Positions 25,858-34,151 of a stretch of DNA of 64,000 nt are shown here, piece by piece. The translations under genes were made by a program, and so were the position numbers. The notes beneath the pieces were generated by a model that worked only from the letters and a program-made list of their open reading frames with translations, searched no databases and had not been told where the DNA came from. How positions within the stretch are numbered: the stretch's first letter is position 1; each line of letters begins with the position of its first letter. The stretch is from a bacterium (lineage in GTDB: Bacteria > Chloroflexota > Dormibacteria > UBA8260 > Bog-877), in contig JAKABA010000003.1 of assembly GCA_021802115.1 (NCBI GenBank), positions 27,462 through 91,461 on the forward strand, read 5' to 3'.

Positions 25858-27471
25858 TCAGCCGTCGAGGGCCGCGAGCAGGCTCTCTCCGGCCGGGCTG
25901 CCCCAGCCGCTGCAGGCATCCCACCCCACGGCTGCGGAGTAGGCTCCATCGTTGCCCTTGGTGATATCGCGGGTCACCCCCCGCGCCGCCAGGGTCTGGT
26001 ACAGAATGGGGTTCAGGTAGCCCAGGTCGCGTCCCAGCGCCGCCGCACAGCGTGCCAGCAAAGCCGCCCAGAGTGGGGCCACAGCGCTCGTCCCCCCAAA
26101 GACCGCCGCCTCCCCGTCCACCAGCACCCGATAGCCGGTCTGGGGGTCGGCGTCCCCGGCCACATCGGGCACGCCGCGGCCCCGGAATTGGCCCGGGTTC
26201 ACGGAGGGAGGCACGCCCGCAGCCAGCTGCCAGGAGGGCAACGGGAAGACGGCGCTCACCCCGCCTCCGGTGGCACCTCCGAAGGGCAGGTCATTCCAAA
26301 CCACCTCGCTCACAACCTCCCCGCCCCGGGCCAAAAGCCTGGTTCCCCCACAGGCCAGGACATGCGGGCTGGCGGCGGGAAAGTCGACATGAGCCAGCCC
26401 GTCCGCCATGCCGTCGGAGGACCCATTGTCGCCAGCCGCGACGCAGACCGTGACCCCCAGCAGAGCGGCGTCCTGAAAGGCCTGGTCGAAGGCGGTGATG
26501 GTGGCCCGGGGCCAGTTGGCCTCGGGCCCTCCCCAGCTGATCGAGATCACCGCCGGCCGGTTGAGCTCGTCATGAATGGCGGCCGAGATCGCCTCCAAGA
26601 ACCCCTGGTCGGTGTTGGGCGCGAAATAGGCCGCCAGTCTGGCGCCGGGAGCGGTGCTGCCGGCCACCTCGATGTCAAGGGTGACCTCCCCGTCGGGACC
26701 GTCCGGGCTGCCGGTGGGCCGATTGTCGCCGCCGGCGACCGGCACCGCCGTCACCACCGGCACCGGCAGAGAGAGGGCACCGAAGTAGCTGCTGAGATCG
26801 GCCGGCCGGAAGCCTCCGCCGAGCTCGATCAGGCCGATGCACTGGCCCGCGGCCGAGGCGCCCTGGGGGTACTGGTAGATCGCGGCCAGCGCCGGAGGCT
26901 CGAAGCTGAGGGGCGCGGCCTGGGCCAAAGAACCAGGCGGCTTGGGTAGCGGCAGGCGCCGGAGGTTGGGGCGAGCGACGGGCCTCTGGTCAAGACCCAA
27001 GACCGCCACCACCGGCTCGACCAAGGCTTCCGGAAGCGTCGCCTCTCCCCGCGCCACCCGGACTCTGCCCTGGGGCAGATGGTGCCACTCCAAGGCGACT
27101 CCGAACTCCTCGGCGAGCCGTGCCGCGGGGCCGAAGACCGACAGAAGACGCTGCCCCGGTCGGCTGTCACCCACTGTGAGGCCGGCCGAGGTGGCCCAGG
27201 TGGTCACCGCCGTCAGGTCGTCGGGATGAGCGCCGCGGAGCTCGACCAGTTGGGCCCGGCTGAAGTGGCTGCGTGAGGAGATCGAGAGCTGGCCCACCTC
27301 CACCGCGGAGGGGCAGACGGTGTCGCCTCTAGGCCGGAGGGCCAGGGTCAACTGGATGACGTCCTCGGCGCTGACAGGCGCTTCCCGCCCGGCCTCGCCG
27401 GTGGATCCCACCGAGGCAGCGGGGGCGGACTGGGGCGGTGGCCCGGTGGAGCTTGGAGGCAGGTCGGACAT
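25858..27471 (-). CDS. S53 family serine-carboxyl peptidase (kumamolisin-like)
   Basis: A 537-residue acid-type endopeptidase. Residues about 45-190 are the pro-kumamolisin activation domain (SRSHFSRAQLVELRGAHPDDL). The catalytic Glu and Asp are in GEVTLDIEVAGSTAPGARL (E-x3-D), the oxyanion Asp in VAAGDNGSSDG, and the nucleophile Ser in GGTSAVAPLWAAL. The C-terminal calcium site is DITKGNDGAYSAAVGWD. No signal peptide is seen; the N-terminus is Pro/Ser/Gly-rich, so export must use another route or the start is wrong. It stands alone, divergent from the methyltransferase at 27543. Confidence 0.9.
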   Translation of the reverse strand: MSDLPPSSTGPPPQSAPAASVGSTGEAGREAPVSAEDVIQLTLALRPRGDTVCPSAVEVGQLSISSRSHFSRAQLVELRGAHPDDLTAVTTWATSAGLTVGDSRPGQRLLSVFGPAARLAEEFGVALEWHHLPQGRVRVARGEATLPEALVEPVVAVLGLDQRPVARPNLRRLPLPKPPGSLAQAAPLSFEPPALAAIYQYPQGASAAGQCIGLIELGGGFRPADLSSYFGALSLPVPVVTAVPVAGGDNRPTGSPDGPDGEVTLDIEVAGSTAPGARLAAYFAPNTDQGFLEAISAAIHDELNRPAVISISWGGPEANWPRATITAFDQAFQDAALLGVTVCVAAGDNGSSDGMADGLAHVDFPAASPHVLACGGTRLLARGGEVVSEVVWNDLPFGGATGGGVSAVFPLPSWQLAAGVPPSVNPGQFRGRGVPDVAGDADPQTGYRVLVDGEAAVFGGTSAVAPLWAALLARCAAALGRDLGYLNPILYQTLAARGVTRDITKGNDGAYSAAVGWDACSGWGSPAGESLLAALDG

Positions 27472-27542
27472 CGCTGAAATTATGGGCGTTGCCCAGTCCC
27501 AGCCCCATCTCCGGCAGAACCCGATCGCATACTGGACCTGGG

Positions 27543-28343
27543 ATGAAGAGCTTCGATGAGCTCATCGATGAGGGGCTGACCCACCCGGTTGTCGGCTGGG
27601 ACTTCTCATGGCTCCGGGGCCGCCTGGAGGAGGGCCGGCTACCGTGGGACTACTCAGAGATTGTGGCGGACCTGGCCCGGCGCTCCCCCGACCTGCTCGA
27701 CCTCGGCACCGGGGGCGGCGAGTGGCTGGCCTCACTCGAGTACCGGCCGGCCCGAACCGTGGCCACCGAGGGCTGGCCTCCGAATTTGCCGGCGGCCCGT
27801 GACCGGCTCCAACCGCTGGGCGTGGCCGTGGTGCCGTATGAGGGGCCGGACGACAACCTCACCCAGTCGGAGCCGACCGCGGACCTTCCGTTTCCGGACG
27901 CGAGCTTCCACTTGATCTGCAACCGCCACGAGGCGTTCGTGGCCCGAGAGCTGGCGCGGGTGCTGGTGCCCGGCGGCTCCTTCGTCACCCAGCAGGTGGG
28001 TGGCTGGGAACAGCTCCCCGACCTGATGGGCGCCTCCAAACCGTCGTTACCGGGGCCCGGATGGCAACTGGCCACGGCGGTGGCCCAGCTGGAGGCCGTC
28101 GGATTTGCGATCCTCGCCCGGGACGAGGCCCACATCCGCACCGCCTTCAGTGACGTGGGTGCCTTGGTCTGGTATCTGCGGGCGGTCCCGTGGGCGGTGC
28201 CGGACTTCACCGTCGAGCGGTACCAGGCACGGCTGCGCGAGCTGCACCTCCTGACCGCGGCCGGGCCGATCGAGTTCGGCGAGGAGCGCTTCTGGCTGGT
28301 GGCACGGGCGCCGGGCACACCCGCCCCGGTCCATAGGAGCTGA
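27543..28343 (+). CDS. SAM-dependent methyltransferase-like protein
   Basis: A 266-residue class I methyltransferase-like protein. Motif I is LLDLGTGGGEWLASL, the second acidic position is ATEGWPPNL, and a LPFPDASFHLICNRHEAF motif IV and VLVPGGSFVTQQVGG motif VI follow. The Asp-Leu-Gly-Thr-Gly-Gly-Gly loop is typical of the Ubie/COQ5-like and RNA methyltransferases. The substrate is unknown. No Shine-Dalgarno is present: CATACT lies nine bases before the ATG, like the leaderless arrangement of the kinase gene. It is divergent from the S53 peptidase. Confidence 0.8.
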   Translation: MKSFDELIDEGLTHPVVGWDFSWLRGRLEEGRLPWDYSEIVADLARRSPDLLDLGTGGGEWLASLEYRPARTVATEGWPPNLPAARDRLQPLGVAVVPYEGPDDNLTQSEPTADLPFPDASFHLICNRHEAFVARELARVLVPGGSFVTQQVGGWEQLPDLMGASKPSLPGPGWQLATAVAQLEAVGFAILARDEAHIRTAFSDVGALVWYLRAVPWAVPDFTVERYQARLRELHLLTAAGPIEFGEERFWLVARAPGTPAPVHRS

Positions 28344-28645
28344 CCGGGGACCGCATCAGGGGACCGCCGGGCCCCTTCGCTCAAGGATCGCTGCCATCCA
28401 CTCACCTGGGCTGGGGCCGGACGGCACCCAGCGCCACTCACGGTCCCGCGGAAGCAACGGCCCGCCGCCGGGCCGCCGCTGGTTCGGCCTGGGGGTAGCC
28501 GGCCGGGGCGCGACGCCCCCCAGCTGGCCCGGTGGCGATAGGATGGCGGCGAGAGCGCCTTGCCAACCGCGGTTTTGCCTCAGGTTCTGCCCCTTAGATG
28601 TCCAGCCAACGCCCCGTTCCAGGTCCAGCCCAAACCCGGTGGTGA
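28344..28645. other. Intergenic, about 300 bp, no gene seen
   Basis: This GC-rich stretch separates the methyltransferase from the wall protein. I see no credible gene, RNA or repeat. It should hold the promoter of the wall protein; a few TTGCC and TTAGAT-like words near 28560-28600 are not convincing. Confidence 0.4.
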
Positions 28646-30490
28646 GTGGTGGTTAGGAGTTTGGTCAGAGCGGCCGCGGTGGGCGTGGGACTGAGCGTGG
28701 CCCTGGTCGTGTGCGGGCCGTTGTCGGCATCCGCTCAGGACCTATCTCCAACCGTCACCGCCACGCTTCAGAGTGGGATGGTCAACTCCCTGGTCTGGGC
28801 CGGGGACACCCTCAACCTGACCGTGACCGGCGGCAGCGTTCCCGCCGATGCCACCGCCGTGGCACTCAATGTGACGGTCACCGACACCAACCTGGCGGCC
28901 AGCTTTCTGACCGTCTACCCGGCGGGCGGGCCGCTCCCCCTGGCCTCGAACCTCAACTGGACCCCTGGCCAGACCACGGCCAACCTGGTGGTCGTGCCCG
29001 TCGGCCTGAACGGCCAGGTGAGCATCTACGACGCGGCAGGGTCCACCGACGTGGTGGTGGACCTGGAGGGCTACTTCAGCCCACCGATTCCGGGCAGCAC
29101 CGCCGGCGAGTACAGCCCGCTGACTCCGGCCCGGATCACGGACACGCGCCCGGGCAGCGGTGAGGCCAACGCGGGCAGGACCCTGGGGCCAGGGGGAACG
29201 CTCAACATCCAGGTGACCGGGGTCGGCGGGGTGCCGGTGTCAGGTGTGGCCGCGGCAGTCCTGGAGGTGACCGCAACCAACACCACCGCCAGCAGCTTTC
29301 TGACCGTCTACCCCGCCGGCAACGGCCCGCCCACGGCGTCCAACCTGAACTGGACGGCCGGGCAGACGGTCGCCAACTGCGTGATCGTGCCGGTCGGCAG
29401 CGGTGGCCAGATCACCGTGTACAACGGCAGCGGCCAGGCCGATGTCGCAGTCGATGTCAGCGGCTACTTCTCGGCCGCCGCCGCGGCGCCCTCCCAGCCC
29501 AGCCTCTTTGTCCCCATCGCCCCCACCCGGGTGCTGGACACGAGGGCTGGCAGCGGCCAGCCGGGGGCGGCTGAGACGCTGGGACCCGGTGGCTCGCTCA
29601 GCCAGCAGCTGGCTGGATCAAACGGTATCGGAAGCGGGGCCACCGCCGTGGTGGCCAACGTGACCGCCGTCAACACCACCGCCAACAGCTATCTCAGTCT
29701 CTATCCGGGGCCAGCACGGCCGCTCGCTTCGACGCTGAACTGGACGGCCGGCCAGACGGTCGCCAACCTGGGACTGCCCACTCTCAGCCAGAGCGGACAG
29801 CTGAGCGCCTACAACGCCTTCGGGCAGGCCGACTTGGTGATGGACGTTTCAGGATGGTTTTCGCCGGCTTCGGCCGGGATCGGGGACGCCTACTCGCCCC
29901 TGGCTCCGGCCCGGATCCTCGACACCAGGGCGACTCCCATCCTGGAGGCCCACCCTGGCAGCTACCTGGTGGTCAACCAGGGACAGGGGTATCCCGGCTC
30001 GGCCGCCCTGCAAGCCGACCTCGCCTTCCCGAACAACTCAGGCCTGATCCCCGGGTGTGACGCCCAGTGGGCGGCCGGCAATTTCTGCGGCGTCGATGGA
30101 TTCCCGGGTCAGTGCGCCTACTGGGTGGAGTTGAACTGGGATGGGCTCGGCGAGGGTGGTACCCCCGCCAGCGGTCCGGGGGCAGTCGGGCTGGTCGGCA
30201 ATGGCGACAATGTCGCCACCTCGGCGATTCAGAGAGGCTTCGCCACCGCCGGGACCATGGCCACCATCGCAGTTGGGGACCTGGTGTCCTGGCCTCCTGG
30301 CGAGGGCCAGTACGACCCCCTCTTCGGCCACGCGGCGATTGTGGTGGAGGTCGATCCCGGCAACGGCACCTACATCGTGTCCGAGATGAACTACACCGAT
30401 GCCAACTGGGAGATCGACTACCGGGTGGTGGGCGTGGGCAATCCGGACGTGCCCACGATCGCGGTGCCGCTGCCCATCCCGGCGCCCTAG
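28646..30490 (+). CDS. Secreted beta-repeat protein with C-terminal CHAP hydrolase domain
   Basis: A 614-residue exported protein from a GTG start. A signal peptide (about 1-30, ending SASAQ) is followed by three homologous repeats of about 130 residues, each with a PARI-DTR-PGSG opening, then VTATNTTASSFLTVYP, a SNLNWTAGQTVAN core, and an AVDVSGYFS end. The C-terminal CHAP domain has Cys in FPGQCAYWVELNW and His in FGHAAIVVEVD, as in Cys-His peptidoglycan amidases. The repeats probably bind the wall or cell surface. It is followed 153 bases later by the ice-binding-like surface protein. Confidence 0.85.
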   Translation: MVVRSLVRAAAVGVGLSVALVVCGPLSASAQDLSPTVTATLQSGMVNSLVWAGDTLNLTVTGGSVPADATAVALNVTVTDTNLAASFLTVYPAGGPLPLASNLNWTPGQTTANLVVVPVGLNGQVSIYDAAGSTDVVVDLEGYFSPPIPGSTAGEYSPLTPARITDTRPGSGEANAGRTLGPGGTLNIQVTGVGGVPVSGVAAAVLEVTATNTTASSFLTVYPAGNGPPTASNLNWTAGQTVANCVIVPVGSGGQITVYNGSGQADVAVDVSGYFSAAAAAPSQPSLFVPIAPTRVLDTRAGSGQPGAAETLGPGGSLSQQLAGSNGIGSGATAVVANVTAVNTTANSYLSLYPGPARPLASTLNWTAGQTVANLGLPTLSQSGQLSAYNAFGQADLVMDVSGWFSPASAGIGDAYSPLAPARILDTRATPILEAHPGSYLVVNQGQGYPGSAALQADLAFPNNSGLIPGCDAQWAAGNFCGVDGFPGQCAYWVELNWDGLGEGGTPASGPGAVGLVGNGDNVATSAIQRGFATAGTMATIAVGDLVSWPPGEGQYDPLFGHAAIVVEVDPGNGTYIVSEMNYTDANWEIDYRVVGVGNPDVPTIAVPLPIPAP

Positions 30491-30643
30491 CCCGGCCGTC
30501 GCGAGGGCCGCGCTTCGGTCTGCCAGCGTACCGACACCGTCGAAGAGGTGGGGTACCGTGACCGTGGATACGAAGTTCGGAAATCGGGTGTGGATCGTGA
30601 TCGGGCACTTGGCCTGGCGTCCCGGTCTTCTAGGAGACAAGAA

Positions 30644-31630
30644 ATGGACATCTCAGGAGCGGCCCGTTCGACCGCGCGCGTAGGTCGACTTTCCCGTGGG
30701 GTCGTGGTCGTGCTGGGGTCGGCGGCGGCCGCGGCGTTGGTGCTCCTCAGTGGGGCGACCGCCTCTGCCGCGTCCGCCCAGCCCACGGTCAACCTGGGGA
30801 ACGCCACCCCCTTTGCGGTTCTGGCGGGCACCACGGTGACCAACACCGGGGCTTCCGTGGTCACCGGCGATCTCGGGGTCGACCCCGGGTCGGCGGTGAC
30901 GGGCTTCCCACCGGGCCAGCTGGTGGGTGGCACCCAGCAGACGGCGGATGCCATGGCCCTGAGTGCCCAATCCGCTCTGACCGCCGCCTACCTGGACGCG
31001 GCGGGACGAACCCCCTTCACGGTGGTGTCCGCAGATCTCGGCGGGCAGACGCTTGCTCCCGGCGTGTATAAGGACACGTCCGGATTGGCATTGACTGGCA
31101 CCCTGACTCTGAACGCCCAGAACAATCCCAATGCGGTGTTCATCTTCCAGGCAACTTCCACCCTTATCACGGCCTCCAACAGTACGGTTATCCTCACCGG
31201 CGGGGCCCAGGCTTGCAACGTCTTCTGGCAGGTGGGCAGTTCCGTCACCCTGGGCACGGGAACCACCTTTGCCGGCAACGTCCTGGCCCTGACTGCGATA
31301 TCGGTGGAGACCGGGGCGAGTGTCAGTGGCCGCGTGCTGGCCCAGAACGGCGGCGTCAGCCTCGACGACAACTCCATCACGGTGCCGTCCTGCAACACCA
31401 CCAGCGCCACCCCGACTCCAACTGCCACACCGACTGCCACTCCGACTGCCACTCCGGCCGCGACTTCGACCCCAACCACCTCTCCGACCCCTGCCGTCCC
31501 GGTGCCCAACACCGGGACGGACGTTGGAGGTTCGTCGGGCGGGCTGGCCCTGGTAGTCGGGCTGGCTGCGGTGCTGGCGGGATTGGGCCTGGCCCTCACC
31601 CGCAGGATTCATCCCCGGCTGCGCTCCTAG
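30644..31630 (+). CDS. Ice-binding-like (DUF3494) surface protein with sortase-like tail
   Basis: A 328-residue exported protein. ATG 30644 has AGGAG seven bases upstream. A signal peptide ends near ASAASA, and then a DUF3494/ice-binding-like beta-helix domain (about 45-245) with LAGTTVTNTGASVVTGDLGV, NAVFIFQATSTLITAS and ACNVFWQVGSSVTLGTGTTFAGNVLA. A Thr/Pro stalk of repeated ATPT units (about 250-280) follows. The tail is VPNTG (287-291), a hydrophobic helix, and RRIHPRLRS, which fits a sortase-sorting signal with Val replacing the first Leu. The fold is shared by ice-binding proteins and adhesins, so ice binding is not proved. Confidence 0.82.
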   Translation: MDISGAARSTARVGRLSRGVVVVLGSAAAAALVLLSGATASAASAQPTVNLGNATPFAVLAGTTVTNTGASVVTGDLGVDPGSAVTGFPPGQLVGGTQQTADAMALSAQSALTAAYLDAAGRTPFTVVSADLGGQTLAPGVYKDTSGLALTGTLTLNAQNNPNAVFIFQATSTLITASNSTVILTGGAQACNVFWQVGSSVTLGTGTTFAGNVLALTAISVETGASVSGRVLAQNGGVSLDDNSITVPSCNTTSATPTPTATPTATPTATPAATSTPTTSPTPAVPVPNTGTDVGGSSGGLALVVGLAAVLAGLGLALTRRIHPRLRS

Positions 31631-31646
31631 CTCCGGCGGCAGCGCA

Positions 31647-31689
31647 CCTGAGCGCTACGCGTGGCGCTCAGGCAGCGCCGCCTGAGCGC
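31647..31689. repeat. Three alternating half-sites with 17-bp period
   Basis: CCTGAGCGC at 31647-31655, its reverse complement GCGCTCAGG at 31664-31672, and CCTGAGCGC again at 31681-31689. The three starts are exactly 17 bases apart, with 8-nt gaps. The middle copy can pair with either neighbour, giving two mutually exclusive 9-bp hairpins. It lies between the ice-binding-like gene and the amidohydrolase start at 31698, in promoter or leader position. Confidence 0.5.
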
Positions 31690-31697
31690 TTGGCAGA

Positions 31698-33203
31698 ATG
31701 GGGGGCGTGCCTGCGCCCCCCCATCCGCCCCCCACCCTGTTCTCGGGCTGCCGGCCCGAGGTGCTCTGCGGCGGCGATGGGCGGATCCTGGCCGTCGGCC
31801 AGGATGCCAGGGAGCTGGCTTCGGCCAGGGACGAAGTGGTGGAGCTGGAGGGTAGGGCTCTGCCCGGACTGGGCGACGCCCACGTTCACCTGGACGAGCT
31901 GGTCCAGCTCCGATCGGGCCTGAACCTGCACCGGACGACCTCGCTCGTCGAGGTGCTGGAGCAGGTCCGCAAAGTCTCTGACGCGCTCCCGGCCGATCAG
32001 TGGGTGGTGGGCCGTGGCTGGAATCACAGCGCCTGGCCGAAGCCGAGCTGGCCCAGCCGCCATGACCTGGACCGAGCCGGCGGCGGACGGCCAGTCCTCC
32101 TTGCCAGCAAGGACGAGCATTCGGTCTGGGCCAGCAGCGCAGCCCTGGTGCGGGCGGGGATCAGCCGGGAGACACCGGATCCGCCCGGCGGGCTGATCGA
32201 CCGCGAAGCCGACGGCGAGCCGAGTGGGATAGTCCGGGAAGCGTGGGACCTGTTCAATGGCCTCATCCCTCGACTGGCCAGAGCCGATTACCAAGAACTC
32301 CTGGCGGCTGTGCTCACCGAGCTGGCGAGCCTGGGGCTGTGCACCGTCCACACCATGGATCCGGGCCGGACGCTGTTCGCGCTGCAGCGCCTGCGCGACC
32401 GGGGCGGCCTCAACGTTCGGGTGGTGGCCAACCTGCCGGTGGCCTCCTTAGAGGCCGCGCAGCAACTAGGGCTTCGGAGCGGCTACGGCGGCTCCAACCT
32501 CCGAATTTGGGGGATCAAGGCCTTCATGGACGGCTCCCTGGGCAGTCGAACGGCGGAGATGCTGGGCGGCGGAGGGGTGGCTCGCATCCCCGACCCGGCC
32601 CTGGAGGAGTTGATCCAGAGCTGTGTCGCAGCGGAGCTGAACCTGTGCCTGCACGCGATCGGGGACAAGGCGGTGCATCGAGCTCTGGTCGCGCTCGAGC
32701 GGCATGCTCACGCCTGGCCGGGATGGCGCCCCCGCATCGAGCACGCCCAGTGCGTCGACCCCGCTGACATACCTCGATTCCGGCGCGCCGGCGCGGTCGC
32801 CTCCATGCAACCGGTCCACGCCGTATCCGACCGTGAGATGGCCGACTCGGTCTGGGGGCCGCTGGTCGACCACGCCTATGCTTGGGGCGCACTGGCCCGG
32901 GCCGGAGTGCCGCTGGCATTCGGCTCCGATGCCCCGGTGGAGTCCCCCGACCCGCTGCTGGGCATGGCGGCCGCCACCCGCTGGCGCGCGGAGGTGGGAT
33001 GGTACCCGGAACTGGCCCTCTCTGAGGAAGTCGCGCTGGGCGCCTACAGCGCCGGGGTGGCCTACGCCGCCGGCATGGAGCTCGAGTGCGGACGCCTGGA
33101 GAGGGGCTTCAGCTGTGACCTCACCGTGGTGAAGGATGGCGAGGTCGTGGCCACGGTGCTGGCGGGACGCGTCACCTATCGCCGCGGCGATCCCCACCCG
33201 TAG
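31698..33203 (+). CDS. YtcJ-like amidohydrolase
   Basis: A 501-residue metal-dependent hydrolase of the Amidohydro_3 group. It has the N-terminal metal motif GDAHVHLDE, the second metal His set in CLHAIGDKAVHRAL and PRIEHAQCVDP, and Asp in FGSDAPVESPDPLLGM. The early NHSAWP and KDEHSVWAS motifs are typical of YtcJ-like enzymes, which act on amide, ester or cyclic amide bonds. The substrate is unknown. The ATG at 31698 lies 17 bases after the start of the last CCTGAGCGC half-site, which suggests regulation through those sites. It converges on the M55 gene; a palindrome at 33206-33220 lies between. Confidence 0.88.
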   Translation: MGGVPAPPHPPPTLFSGCRPEVLCGGDGRILAVGQDARELASARDEVVELEGRALPGLGDAHVHLDELVQLRSGLNLHRTTSLVEVLEQVRKVSDALPADQWVVGRGWNHSAWPKPSWPSRHDLDRAGGGRPVLLASKDEHSVWASSAALVRAGISRETPDPPGGLIDREADGEPSGIVREAWDLFNGLIPRLARADYQELLAAVLTELASLGLCTVHTMDPGRTLFALQRLRDRGGLNVRVVANLPVASLEAAQQLGLRSGYGGSNLRIWGIKAFMDGSLGSRTAEMLGGGGVARIPDPALEELIQSCVAAELNLCLHAIGDKAVHRALVALERHAHAWPGWRPRIEHAQCVDPADIPRFRRAGAVASMQPVHAVSDREMADSVWGPLVDHAYAWGALARAGVPLAFGSDAPVESPDPLLGMAAATRWRAEVGWYPELALSEEVALGAYSAGVAYAAGMELECGRLERGFSCDLTVVKDGEVVATVLAGRVTYRRGDPHP

Positions 33204-33205
33204 GC

Positions 33206-33220
33206 TGGCGCGGCGCGCCA
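33206..33220. terminator. Palindrome between convergent genes
   Basis: TGGCGCGGCGCGCCA is a perfect 15-base palindrome around a central G, placed three bases after the amidohydrolase stop and 40 bases from the M55 gene stop. It is a candidate bidirectional terminator; no T tract is present. Confidence 0.4.
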
Positions 33221-33259
33221 CGCCGGGCCCCGAGTCGCCCGACAGGTGGTCGGCTGGGC

Positions 33260-34087
33260 TCATCGGTCCAGCGCCAAGCTCCGGATGATCTGCAGCACCG
33301 CCACGAAGTTTCTAAAGACCGCCAGCGGGTCCTGACCCGACACCGAGATCTCGGTGTCTGACTCGCGGCTCACACCCCGTACCGCGGTCGCCATGGCCAC
33401 CAGGTCAGCGTCGCGCAGCCGCAGCCGCAGGCTGCAAGGGCTGGGGAATCGGGGCGCCTGAAGGCCCCCCAACCGCTCCACCGCCGCTCGGGCCCCGTCC
33501 CGGATCGCCCGACGCGCCGCCTCGGGGTGGAGGCTTCGAGCCGCGAACCGGGTCAGGGAGTGCTTGACGACCACCATCTCGGCCCCAGGACAGAAGGGCT
33601 GGGCCTGCGCCGCAGTGTGCTGGTCACCGGTCACCAGCGCCACCGGCACCCGATAGTGGGCCGCCACCAGGCAGTTGATGCCGCTCTCGCCGGCCAGGAG
33701 ACCGTCCAGGCTGGCCCCCATCACAGCCACCGGGCTGTAGGTGTGGGAGAGGATCGCCGGCGGCCCGTCGATCGCTCCGTGGTAGCCAATGAAGAAGATG
33801 GCGTCGAAGGTCTGGTCCAGCCCCTCCATCATGTAGAGCGGCTTGTGGCGCCCGGATAGGTACTCCGCCCCGGCGTGGAGTTCGTCGGGGGCCAGATTCT
33901 GCATGGCTCCGTGGGAGTCGTTGACCAGAAAGGAGTCAGCGCCGGCCTCCTCGGCCCCATCGATGGCGGAGTTGACCTCTGCCAGGAGCAGGCGCCGCCC
34001 CAGGGCAAACTCTGGTCCCGGGGACACCTGCTGCCAGTCCGAGATCCCGGCCACCCCCTCCATGTCGCATGAGATGTAAATTCGCAT
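33260..34087 (-). CDS. M55 family D-aminopeptidase (DppA-like)
   Basis: A 275-residue zinc aminopeptidase of the DppA family. The residue pattern matches the B. subtilis enzyme closely: Asp8 and Glu10 (SCDMEGVAG), His59 (DSHGAM), His103 (GYHGA), His115 (LSHTYS), and Glu134 (LAGESGIN). These bind two zinc ions and act on N-terminal D-amino acids, useful for recycling of wall peptides. ATG 34087 is set by AGGAG seven bases upstream. It ends a small minus-strand cluster with the aldo/keto reductase that begins 35108. Confidence 0.9.
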   Translation of the reverse strand: MRIYISCDMEGVAGISDWQQVSPGPEFALGRRLLLAEVNSAIDGAEEAGADSFLVNDSHGAMQNLAPDELHAGAEYLSGRHKPLYMMEGLDQTFDAIFFIGYHGAIDGPPAILSHTYSPVAVMGASLDGLLAGESGINCLVAAHYRVPVALVTGDQHTAAQAQPFCPGAEMVVVKHSLTRFAARSLHPEAARRAIRDGARAAVERLGGLQAPRFPSPCSLRLRLRDADLVAMATAVRGVSRESDTEISVSGQDPLAVFRNFVAVLQIIRSLALDR

Positions 34088-34151
34088 CGCTGGCTCCTCT
34101 GCCCGCGTCGTCCCCGGGCACATCCCTTCCCCTGCCCGGCGGCGCTGGCGG

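Noticed and set aside
31400..31480. Tandem repeat in the ice-binding-like gene as a mobile repeat or CRISPR-like array
   Set aside because: It is a run of Thr/Pro/Ala codons in the protein stalk.
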